Shown here one piece after another: positions 1 to 7,009 of a stretch of DNA of 11,675 nucleotides (position 1 is its first letter; each line of letters begins with the position of its first letter). The DNA is from Betaproteobacteria bacterium (GTDB taxonomy: Bacteria > Pseudomonadota > Gammaproteobacteria > Burkholderiales > SG8-41): the NCBI GenBank assembly GCA_025356695.1, contig JANXSE010000450.1, forward strand, positions 1 to 11,675. Reading direction: 5' to 3'. The position numbers and the translations under genes are program-made. The notes under the pieces are model-generated. The model searched no databases and was not told the origin of the DNA. It was given only the letters and a program-made list of their open reading frames with translations.

Positions 1-3000
1 AATCCGAGTTTCGGTATCAATCCGCCGGGAACGCTCGGCACCAGCGCCACGTGCCTGGACCTCACAACCACCAGTTCGGGCGCCCCCGGCACGAGCTATA
101 CCTCCAACGCCTATCGTGCGTGCACCTTTGTGCCGGCCACCTTTACCGAAAACGACCTCTCCCCGGCGACCCTCAAAGCCGGCGGCAGTTGCACGAACGG
201 AGCGGTCACCTGCAACGACCCCAGCCCGGGCGGTGCACTCGGTTGCAACACGCCGGCGAGTTGTGCGTATGGCGCGACCAGCAATAATTTCATCAATACC
301 ACTTACAACAGCTGCGCGTGGACAGCCGCGCGCACCTCGACGACCATTACGCCGACCTGCACCTGGAAAAGCAGGGCGTTTGTCACCGTCCCTTCCTGCA
401 CGCTCGCGGGCCGCGCAACCGCCACGGTTGGCGCCTGCGCCTGGAGTTCGCGCACGCCCATCGCGGTCGGGGCCTGCGCGCTGGCCGGTCGCCAAACCGT
501 AACACTGCCGGCTTGCGCCAAAGCAGGGCGCTCCAGCGTCACGGTCGGTGCTTGCGGCTGGGTCGGCCGCACCTCGGTCTACGTTGAAGGGGTGGGCAAT
601 TATTACTATGGCGGCACTTGTCGGGATCCCAGCGGCAACACCGGCGCCTGCTCGACCGCGGGCACGTCGTCGCTGACCATCAACGGCGCGGCACGCACCG
701 TCGTCACCGGGCCGTTCGCCAATCCCGTGAGCACTGCGCAGGCCAACTCGGGTTGCGCCAATACCACCACCGCAGGCACTTACTGGTATGGCGGCACCTG
801 TACTGCAGGCGGCTCGGCCGGCGCCTGCTCGTTCGGCGGCTCGACCATTGCCGGTGTCGGCAATAATGCCGCGTCCGGCGCAAGTGATACCGTCGCTTGC
901 ACCAACACCGGCGCTACAGGCACCTATTGGTACGGCGGCACCTGTACCGCAGGCGGCGTTGCCTCGAATTGTACGTTCGGCGGAGCCACCGTCAGCGGCG
1001 TCGGCAACAATGCAGTCAACACCGTCACCGACACGGTGTCCTGCAGCAATTCAGTTGCAGTGGGCACCTATCAGACCGGTGGCACTTGCACTTCGGCCGG
1101 CGGCACCGGCAATTGCACCACCAGCGGGATCACCGCGTCGAAAACGCTCAACGGCGTTGCGTATACCAACGTCAGCGCCGCCGGCGCATCATCGGCGGCA
1201 GGTTGCAGCAACGCCACCGCGGCGACCACCTGGTTTTACGGCGGCACCTGTACCGCGGGTGGCGTCGCCGGCATGTGCAGTTTTACCGGCGCCACCACCA
1301 GCATCAACGGCGTGAGCCAGACGCACGCCGTTTCCGGCGCGACTGACACGGTGAGTTGCACCAACTCGACCACCGCCGGCACCTATGCGGTAACGACAAC
1401 CAACACCAACACCTGCAGCGACAGCGCCAACAACACCGCAAACTGCACCGTCAGCGGTGTTACGTCGCCGAAGACGTTGAACAGCACCGCGTATTACTAC
1501 GTCACCGGCGCATTCGCGACCAATCCGCCAACCGCTCTCGAGCAGGCGCAGGGTTGCAGCGGCGTGCCAATGACTATTTATAACGGCGGCGTATGTCAGG
1601 GCAACAGCTCGACCCTCGGCACGGTGCCCGGGACAGCGCTCACCACCAATGGCCCACTTACCACCAACTGCAACAACGCCTGCGGCACGGTCACTGTCAA
1701 TGGCGTGACCTACACCAACGCCTGCGTCGGCGGCACTCTCGCCGCAGGATGCACCAACAAAGCCAGCAACAACCAGACCTGCAGCGGACGTTTCGGCGGT
1801 AGCCAGTGCAACAATCAGGTCTGCAGCTCACCCAATGGCAGCGTGGGCACTGCCATCTCCAAGACCGGCACCATTGGCGCGGTGGCGGCCGGCGTCGTGC
1901 ACAACTTCTACCAGGTGTACAACCTGGCGAATTCGCAGGACCGCCTCGTGCACGATTGCAAGCCTGACGAACGCTTATACAACCCGGGGGCGGGCGGCAG
2001 CTACCTCTACGCCAAAGGTCCCAGCGGCCCGTCGTCAAGTTTCGGCCAGGGTGCCGGACAGGACAAAACCGGTGCTGTGTTCACAACGGTCAGTGTCGGT
2101 GGCGCCAACCCGAACGCGGGTTACACAACGAGTTCCGGCCTGAGCATTGCCACCGGTAATGAGATCGATGTCTATTCGGTCAATTATCTGAACTGGATGT
2201 TCGGACCGAAGGGCCCGAACGGCGCGCCGATCGGCCGCAAGACACGGCTGCAGATCGCCAAAGACGCGCTGTCCGATCTGGTGCAGACCACCAACGGCGT
2301 GCGTTTCGGCCTGATGGTGTTCAACAAAACCGCGGCGCCCGCCTCCGGCGGCGCCAGCGAAGGCGCCAACGTCGCCAGCGGGATCAAACGCATGGGCAGC
2401 AGCGCATCCGATCTGCCGGATTACAACAACCGCGCAACGCTGATCAACGCCATCAATGCGGTGACGGCCTCGGCACGCACACCGCTGACGGAGTCGATCT
2501 ACGAAGCCTACCGCTACTTCAGCGGACGCACCCCGGTATGGGGCACCGATGCGACTGTCGCGCGGGTCGGCGGCACCGTGTCGGCCGGTTACGACGCCAC
2601 GACGATCTGCGCCTCGGCGGGTGCAGCGGGATGTACAGCGCTCGGCGGCTACAAGTCGCCGATGCTGAATAATCCGAACACCGCCACGCCGGCAGGCTGC
2701 CAGAAGAACTTCATCGTTCTCATCACCGATGGCGGCCCCGAGGACGACTGGAGCGCCAACGCCGATGTGAAAAGTCTCGGCTGGTCCGGCCCGATCGGCG
2801 TCGTCGGTGCACGCACCACGCACGATGCGAACCTGGCACATACCAGCACCGACCAGCTCGAAGTCACCGCCAATACACCCTACGGCCCGCAGGATCTGGC
2901 CGGCACAACCTTCGACAACGGCTACATTTGGCTCGATGAGCTGACGTATTTCATGGCAAACGCCGACGTCAGTCCGGGCGCGCGCACCCTGCCCGGTGAT

Positions 3001-5448
3001 GGCGGCAGCGACTCCATCGCCGGACGCCAGTCGGTCAACACCTATACGATTGGTTTCGCGGGCGCCAACTCACCGGTGCTGCAAAACGCGGCGGTCCGCG
3101 GCAATGGTGTTTACTACACGGCCGACAACAGTTCCGCGCTGGCCGCGGCAATTATTGCGGCGCTGGCGGCCATCACAAACTGGAACCCGACCGTCGCCGC
3201 ACCGACAGTGCCGATCTCGGCACTGAACCGTTCGGAAAATGCGACCGACGTTTATCTGGCCTTCTTCCAGCCCGATCCTTCTTCGGAATGGCTGGGCACC
3301 GTGAAGAAATTCCAGCTGAGCCAGTACCCGAACAACGGTGACGCCTCGATCTGCGGTGCCGGTGTGGGCCTGTGCCTGATCGGCCAAACCACGCTGACCA
3401 AATCAGCGCCTAACCCGTCGCCGGTGAAAAACATCGAGACGGTTACCGTCGATATCATCACCGGCATCACGCAGTCGGGGGTGGACGACAATGCGTCGAG
3501 CTTCTGGGCGCCATCGTCAATTCACGACGGCAGCAAACCAACGCAGGGCGGCACCGGCTATCAGCTGGTCAACAACACGGGCACGCTGACGCCGGACACG
3601 CGGAAGATTTACACCTTCCTGACCGACTCGGTTGCGTTGACAGAACCCACCGCAAACTCGGGCACGAATTTCATCCTGACCAACGCGGTCAACAGTGTCA
3701 CTTTCAGCGGCACCTCCAAAATCACGAAATGCCGTCTGGGCGATGTTGCGGCTTGTCCGCCTTCTGCAGGAGGAACCAGCACGCCGACGTTGACTAATTC
3801 GCAGCAGGAAACGCGCATCAGCTGGATACGCGGCGGTGATATCGGCGGTACGGCAGCCTGTACCGACGGCAACACGGGAACGGCCTGCACAACCTTCCGC
3901 GCCTGGCCGCATGCCGACGTGCAACACTCGAAGCCGGCGATCGTCACCTACCAGGCAACGGGAACGATCATCCAGTACATGTACTACCTGCAGAACAACG
4001 GCCTCTTTACGGCGATCGACACGGCGACCGGTCTTGAACAATGGTCGTTCCTGGTCGAAGAGGCGCTGCCGAAGCTCCAGTCGATGATCGCCGACGTCAA
4101 CGGCCCGCAGGTCGACGTTGCCGACGGCACACCGACGATTTACGTCAACGACGTCGGTGGTGACGGCACCATCACGCCGGGAACCGATAAGGTCATCGCC
4201 TACTTCGGCCTGCGCCGCGGCGGACGCATCTACTATGCGATTGACATTACCGATCCGCTGGTACCGAGCTTCCTCTGGAAGATCGATGCCACGACTGCAC
4301 CGGCCAAGAAGTGCGTGCAAAGCGGCGCCTGTTCCAATGCACCGGAATACAACGAACTCGGGCAAACCTGGTCGACCCCGTTTGTCGGCAAAGTGCGCGC
4401 CAATGCCAATCCGGTAATCATATTCGGCGGCGGCTACGATCCGGCAGAAGACACCGTGCCGGCGGCAACGCGCACGATGGGACGCGGCGTATACGTCGTC
4501 GATGGCTACGACGCCACACTCGTCAAGTCGTGGGTCAGCGGGGCGAGCGGCATGCCTGCGCAGCTGATCTACCCGATTCCGTCGGACGTCACTTCGCTGA
4601 ACACCGACCTCGATTCGGCCGGCTATCTCGATCGGCTGTATGTCGGCGACACGGGCGGCAACGTTTGGCGCTTTGACATCAACGGCGACCCGACGCCGAC
4701 GACCACGGCAAACTGGACGATCAAACTGCTGGCAACGCTGTCAAGCGACATCTCCTCCGGTGACAAGCGCAAGATTCTGTTCCCGCCGGCGGTGGTCAGG
4801 CAGAACTCGCCCTTCCGCTTCGACGCCGTGTATGTCGGCACCGGTGACCGCGAACATCCGTTGTGCCTGTCGGCTAATCAGACCACGCCGACGGTGATGA
4901 CCAACACCTGCGCCCAGTTCGCACCGCACGATAAAATGTTCATGTTGATCGATCCCGACTACGGTCTCACCGCGTCCACCTCGTCATCACCGATCCTGTT
5001 CGGCGACTTGTACGAGCGGCTGACCTCGGACCTGACGACCAACACGTCGAATACGATCTTGAACACTTACAAGGGCTGGTATCGCGATTATGAGAACGGC
5101 GAGAAAACGGCTAATGCACCGACCGCCTTCAACAACCGGCTGCGCTTCGGCACGTATGCCCCGCTGGGCCAGAGTTCGGGCGCCTGCGTGCCATTGGGCG
5201 AAGGGCGGTTGAACGAGATCGATGCCGTAACCGGTGACCTGGTGCCGATCAACGGTGCCGTGACACAGGCCTCGGACCGCTTCTACTCGACGTTTATCAC
5301 GCACGGCTACATATCAACCGGCCAGTTGATCGTGCAGGGCAAAAACATCTACCACATCGTGGTGTCCGACTCGCGGTTGCAGTCGGTGCTGGTCGGCAGT
5401 ATGGGATCAGCGACCAAGATTTACTGGTACATGGAACCCGAACAATAA
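1..5448 (+). CDS. pilY1: PilY1/PilC-type type IV pilus tip adhesin, 5' partial
   Basis: The frame is open from base 1 to TAA at 5446-5448 (1815 visible residues), so the true start and signal peptide lie upstream; the GTG at 130 is internal. PilY1 proteins are exported, sit at the type IV pilus tip or with the minor pilins, and affect adhesion, pilus extension and surface sensing. Residues 1 to about 613 are Gly/Thr/Ser/Asn-rich with 39 cysteines in two repeat families. The VWA part follows: YSVNYLNW (725-732), KTRLQIAKDAL (747-757), the metal-site Thr in RTPLTES (T827) and ITDG (D910). WLGTVKKFQL (1097-1106) is typical of the linker. The C-terminal propeller contains the family hallmark FGLRRGGRIYYAIDIT (from 1402), two Asp-rich candidate calcium loops (1384-1396 and 1536-1544), and GDTGGNVWRFD (from 1549). 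The visible part alone exceeds P. aeruginosa PilY1 (about 1160 residues), mainly because of the repeats. The first VWA metal motif, DxSxS, is not visible. Family assignment is firm; the role of the repeat region is unknown. Confidence 0.94.
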   Translation, partial: NPSFGINPPGTLGTSATCLDLTTTSSGAPGTSYTSNAYRACTFVPATFTENDLSPATLKAGGSCTNGAVTCNDPSPGGALGCNTPASCAYGATSNNFINTTYNSCAWTAARTSTTITPTCTWKSRAFVTVPSCTLAGRATATVGACAWSSRTPIAVGACALAGRQTVTLPACAKAGRSSVTVGACGWVGRTSVYVEGVGNYYYGGTCRDPSGNTGACSTAGTSSLTINGAARTVVTGPFANPVSTAQANSGCANTTTAGTYWYGGTCTAGGSAGACSFGGSTIAGVGNNAASGASDTVACTNTGATGTYWYGGTCTAGGVASNCTFGGATVSGVGNNAVNTVTDTVSCSNSVAVGTYQTGGTCTSAGGTGNCTTSGITASKTLNGVAYTNVSAAGASSAAGCSNATAATTWFYGGTCTAGGVAGMCSFTGATTSINGVSQTHAVSGATDTVSCTNSTTAGTYAVTTTNTNTCSDSANNTANCTVSGVTSPKTLNSTAYYYVTGAFATNPPTALEQAQGCSGVPMTIYNGGVCQGNSSTLGTVPGTALTTNGPLTTNCNNACGTVTVNGVTYTNACVGGTLAAGCTNKASNNQTCSGRFGGSQCNNQVCSSPNGSVGTAISKTGTIGAVAAGVVHNFYQVYNLANSQDRLVHDCKPDERLYNPGAGGSYLYAKGPSGPSSSFGQGAGQDKTGAVFTTVSVGGANPNAGYTTSSGLSIATGNEIDVYSVNYLNWMFGPKGPNGAPIGRKTRLQIAKDALSDLVQTTNGVRFGLMVFNKTAAPASGGASEGANVASGIKRMGSSASDLPDYNNRATLINAINAVTASARTPLTESIYEAYRYFSGRTPVWGTDATVARVGGTVSAGYDATTICASAGAAGCTALGGYKSPMLNNPNTATPAGCQKNFIVLITDGGPEDDWSANADVKSLGWSGPIGVVGARTTHDANLAHTSTDQLEVTANTPYGPQDLAGTTFDNGYIWLDELTYFMANADVSPGARTLPGDGGSDSIAGRQSVNTYTIGFAGANSPVLQNAAVRGNGVYYTADNSSALAAAIIAALAAITNWNPTVAAPTVPISALNRSENATDVYLAFFQPDPSSEWLGTVKKFQLSQYPNNGDASICGAGVGLCLIGQTTLTKSAPNPSPVKNIETVTVDIITGITQSGVDDNASSFWAPSSIHDGSKPTQGGTGYQLVNNTGTLTPDTRKIYTFLTDSVALTEPTANSGTNFILTNAVNSVTFSGTSKITKCRLGDVAACPPSAGGTSTPTLTNSQQETRISWIRGGDIGGTAACTDGNTGTACTTFRAWPHADVQHSKPAIVTYQATGTIIQYMYYLQNNGLFTAIDTATGLEQWSFLVEEALPKLQSMIADVNGPQVDVADGTPTIYVNDVGGDGTITPGTDKVIAYFGLRRGGRIYYAIDITDPLVPSFLWKIDATTAPAKKCVQSGACSNAPEYNELGQTWSTPFVGKVRANANPVIIFGGGYDPAEDTVPAATRTMGRGVYVVDGYDATLVKSWVSGASGMPAQLIYPIPSDVTSLNTDLDSAGYLDRLYVGDTGGNVWRFDINGDPTPTTTANWTIKLLATLSSDISSGDKRKILFPPAVVRQNSPFRFDAVYVGTGDREHPLCLSANQTTPTVMTNTCAQFAPHDKMFMLIDPDYGLTASTSSSPILFGDLYERLTSDLTTNTSNTILNTYKGWYRDYENGEKTANAPTAFNNRLRFGTYAPLGQSSGACVPLGEGRLNEIDAVTGDLVPINGAVTQASDRFYSTFITHGYISTGQLIVQGKNIYHIVVSDSRLQSVLVGSMGSATKIYWYMEPEQ
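310..588 (+). repeat. Tandem 13-residue (39-bp) Cys/Arg repeat in pilY1
   Basis: Six consecutive 39-base in-frame units begin at 355, 394, 433, 472, 511 and 550, preceded by a related 45-base unit at 310. Each encodes a 13-residue unit of the form x-C-x-(W/L/K)-x-(S/G)-R-x-x-(V/I/A)-(T/A/Y)-(V/L)-(G/P/E), for example ACAWSSRTPIAVG and ACALAGRQTVTLP. The Cys and the Arg five residues later are kept in all six units, and the end of each unit alternates small and beta-branched residues. This suggests a regular beta structure with a ladder of cysteines, but that is inference. The units differ at the DNA level, so this is not a fresh slippage expansion. Confidence 0.86.
601..1839 (+). repeat. Three-cysteine long repeats (48-64 residues) in pilY1
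   Basis: Units begin at an aromatic-rich YWYGGTC-type motif at 601, 781, 925, 1069, 1231, 1384 (degenerate) and 1576 (degenerate). The lengths of the first six are 60, 48, 48, 54, 51 and 64 residues. Units 1-6 have three cysteines: one in GGTC or its equivalent, one about 8-10 residues later (CSF, CTF or similar), and one near the end (CTN, CSN or similar), followed by a Thr/Ala/Gly stretch. Units 2, 3 and 5 form a short subtype ending in DTV(A/S)C. Units 1 and 6 form a longer subtype with VTG(P/A)FA and NP. The last unit is irregular and more cysteine-dense. The core GGCGGCACCTGTAC is shared by units 2, 3 and 5. Unit boundaries are my own alignment by eye. Confidence 0.8.
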
Positions 5449-5466
5449 GAAGACGACAACCTCAAC

Positions 5467-5496
5467 AATCCCCGCCCGCGTGGCGGGGATTTTTTT
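5467..5496 (+). terminator. Intrinsic terminator after pilY1
   Basis: A perfect 10-base inverted repeat (AATCCCCGCC, then GGCGGGGATT) with a 5-base loop CGCGT is followed without a break by a run of T (7 T at 5490-5496, partly within the stem). It lies 18 bases past the pilY1 stop and has the textbook form of a rho-independent terminator. The opposite strand has no good T-tract after the stem, so it should act mainly on + strand transcription. It marks pilY1 as the last gene of its transcript. Confidence 0.93.
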
Positions 5497-5511
5497 GTCT
5501 GCGACTTGAGT

Positions 5512-5543
5512 AAACAACCGGGGAAACAACGGGGAAAACAAGG
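5512..5543. repeat. Short degenerate direct repeat between pilY1 and ispH
   Basis: Three adjoining copies of a purine-rich unit are seen: AAACAACCGGGG (5512-5523), AAACAACGGGG (5524-5534) and AAAACAAGG (5535-5543). They fill most of the gap between the pilY1 terminator and the ispH stop. On the - strand they read as TTGTTT and CCCC blocks, giving a T-rich stretch downstream of ispH. No function is evident beyond possibly helping termination. Confidence 0.5.
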
Positions 5544-5561
5544 CGCGGCGGATGCGCCGCG
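5535..5561 (-). terminator. Possible weak terminator after ispH
   Basis: A 7-base inverted repeat (CGCGGCG at 5544-5550 and CGCCGCG at 5555-5561, loop of 4) starts 6 bases past the ispH stop. Reading on the - strand it is followed by CCTTGTTTTCC. The stem is very GC-rich, but the T-tract is interrupted and offset by two C, so the element is weaker than the one after pilY1. Confidence 0.4.
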
Positions 5562-5567
5562 AAAAGC

Positions 5568-6494
5568 TCAGACCGAGGCGAGGTTCTTCGGCAGCGGAAA
5601 CGTGACGCGCTCGGTAATGCCGTCGAGTTCCGAAACCGCGGTGGCGCCGAATTCGCGCAGGCGCGCGACGACTTCCTGTACCAGCACTTCGGGTGCCGAT
5701 GCGCCGGCGGTAATGCCGACGCACTGGCTGGCGGCGACCCATTCCTGTTTCAACTCGCGCGCGTTGTCGACCATGTAGGCAGCAACCCCCTGGTTCGCGG
5801 CGACTTCACGCAAACGGTTCGAGTTCGAGCTGTTCGGCGAACCGACGACGATAACGACATCGCATTGCTGCGCCAGCGCCTTGATCGCGTCCTGGCGGTT
5901 TTGCGTGGCGTAACAGATGTCGTCCTTGCGCGGGCCGGTGATTTGCGGAAAACGCGCGCGCAAGGCGGCGATAATCTGGCTCGCGTCGTCGACCGACAGT
6001 GTGGTCTGCGTGACAAAAGCGATATTGTTTTCATCAGCCACCTGCAGCGCGGCGACGTCCGCCGGCTTTTCGACCAGATACATACCGCCCGTCGACTGCC
6101 CCATCGTGCCCTCAACCTCGGGATGCCCGTGATGGCCGATCATGATGATTTCACGACCCTGCTCGCGCAGCTTGGCGACTTCGACGTGCACCTTGGTCAC
6201 CAGCGGGCAGGTCGCATCGAACACGCGCAGGCCGCGAGAGTCGGCATGCTGGCGCACCGTCTGCGACACGCCGTGGGCGCTGAAAATCACCGTGCTGCCC
6301 GCGGGCACTTCATCGAGTTCTTCGACGAAAACGGCGCCCTTGGCGCGCAGGTCGTCGACGACGAATTTGTTGTGCACGACTTCGTGGCGCACGTAAATCG
6401 GCGCGCCGTGGATCGACAGTGCGCGCTCGACAATTTCAATGGCGCGGTCGACGCCGGCGCAAAATCCGCGGGGTTTGGCGAGTAAGACTTGCAT
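5568..6494 (-). CDS. ispH: 4-hydroxy-3-methylbut-2-enyl diphosphate reductase (IspH/LytB)
   Basis: IspH is the cytosolic [4Fe-4S] enzyme that reduces HMBPP to IPP and DMAPP in the last step of the MEP isoprenoid pathway. The 308-residue product has the normal length and all the hallmarks. The cluster cysteines are C12 (GFCAGVDRA), C96 (DATCPLV) and C194 (DICYATQNR). The substrate-binding histidines are H41 (VVHNK), H74 (SAHGVS) and H124 ([11 protein letters not shown]), with E126 as the expected proton-relay acid. T164, the [10 protein letters not shown] segment (219-228) and S266 (GASAPE) match the diphosphate-binding positions. The ATG at 6494 is placed exactly at the conserved [14 protein letters not shown] start. 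No Shine-Dalgarno sequence precedes it, but a perfect TATAAT does. It is the last gene of the ribF-ileS-lspA-ispH run, 53 bases after lspA, and converges with pilY1. Identification is secure. Confidence 0.98.
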   Translation of the reverse strand: MQVLLAKPRGFCAGVDRAIEIVERALSIHGAPIYVRHEVVHNKFVVDDLRAKGAVFVEELDEVPAGSTVIFSAHGVSQTVRQHADSRGLRVFDATCPLVTKVHVEVAKLREQGREIIMIGHHGHPEVEGTMGQSTGGMYLVEKPADVAALQVADENNIAFVTQTTLSVDDASQIIAALRARFPQITGPRKDDICYATQNRQDAIKALAQQCDVVIVVGSPNSSNSNRLREVAANQGVAAYMVDNARELKQEWVAASQCVGITAGASAPEVLVQEVVARLREFGATAVSELDGITERVTFPLPKNLASV

Positions 6495-6502
6495 GGGGCG
6501 GG

Positions 6503-6508
6503 ATTATA
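6503..6508 (-). promoter_or_regulatory. Candidate -10 element directly upstream of ispH
   Basis: On the - strand the lspA-ispH gap contains GGCTATAATCCCGCCCC followed at once by the ispH ATG. TATAAT matches the sigma-70 -10 consensus fully and ends 8 bases before the A of the start codon. No good -35 hexamer lies at 16-18 bases; the closest, TTCACA, is 20 bases away. If active, transcription would begin at or a few bases before the start codon, giving a leaderless or nearly leaderless ispH mRNA. Confidence 0.45.
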
Positions 6509-6547
6509 GCCGAAGCCCCGCCGACGACTGTGAAACGGCAGGCCGGA

Positions 6548-7009
6548 TCAGGACTTGGACGGTGCGCGCAGGCTTTCCCACACCATCAGCGCGGCACCGC
6601 AGGTGATCGCCGAATCGGCGACATTGAATGCGGGCCAGTGCCAGCCGGCCGTATGAAAATCGAGGAAATCGACCACGGCGCCCAGCCAGATGCGGTCGAT
6701 CAGATTGCCGAGCGCACCGCCCAGAATCAGGCCGAGGGCAAGACAAAACATTGTTTCTGCCGCATGGCGGCGCAGCAGAAAGACGATCCACACCGATGCA
6801 ATGACGGCAATGCCGATCAAGAAACCCCGCTGCCAGCCTGCCGCGCCGGCGAGAAAACTGAAGGCAGCACCGGTGTTATGCACCAGAACGACGTTGAAAA
6901 ACGCCGTGACCTCGACACTGCGACCGTCGGTCAGCCATTGCGTGATGAAGTATTTCGACGCCTGGTCGAGAACAATGCAGAGTGCTGCGATACCGAGCCA
7001 GCGGCTCAT
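6548..7009 (-). CDS. lspA: Lipoprotein signal peptidase II (LspA)
   Basis: LspA is an inner-membrane aspartyl protease that removes the signal peptide from prolipoproteins after Lgt adds diacylglycerol. The 153-residue product has the usual length and four hydrophobic stretches: about residues 4-14, 60-78, 86-104 and 128-146. Conserved boxes are DQASKYF (15-21), [10 protein letters not shown] (43-52), [10 protein letters not shown] (97-106), VVDFLDFH (112-119) and FNVADSAI (128-135). The catalytic aspartates are D114 and D132, by comparison with the known family. The ATG overlaps the ileS stop in an ATGA junction (7006-7009), which points to translational coupling; GGGGAA, about 14 bases upstream inside ileS, is a weak ribosome-binding candidate. 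In P. aeruginosa an fkpB gene follows lspA; here only 53 bases separate it from ispH. Confidence 0.98.
   Translation of the reverse strand: MSRWLGIAALCIVLDQASKYFITQWLTDGRSVEVTAFFNVVLVHNTGAAFSFLAGAAGWQRGFLIGIAVIASVWIVFLLRRHAAETMFCLALGLILGGALGNLIDRIWLGAVVDFLDFHTAGWHWPAFNVADSAITCGAALMVWESLRAPSKS

Noticed and set aside
310..1839. CRISPR-like or mobile repeat array
   Set aside because: The repeats are in frame, of diverged sequence and without unique spacers; they are protein-coding tandem modules.
2035..2841. Long open frame on the - strand opposite pilY1
   Set aside because: It is an Arg/Ala/Gly-rich mirror of the pilY1 VWA codons with no domain; a similar shadow at 3517-4365 was rejected for the same reason.
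130..5448. GTG at 130 as the start of pilY1
   Set aside because: The frame is open back to base 1 with the same Thr/Ser/Gly/Cys-rich composition, and residues after the GTG do not form a signal peptide.
5865..6485. Open frame on the + strand opposite ispH
   Set aside because: It mirrors ispH codons, contains no family motif and has no separate upstream signals.
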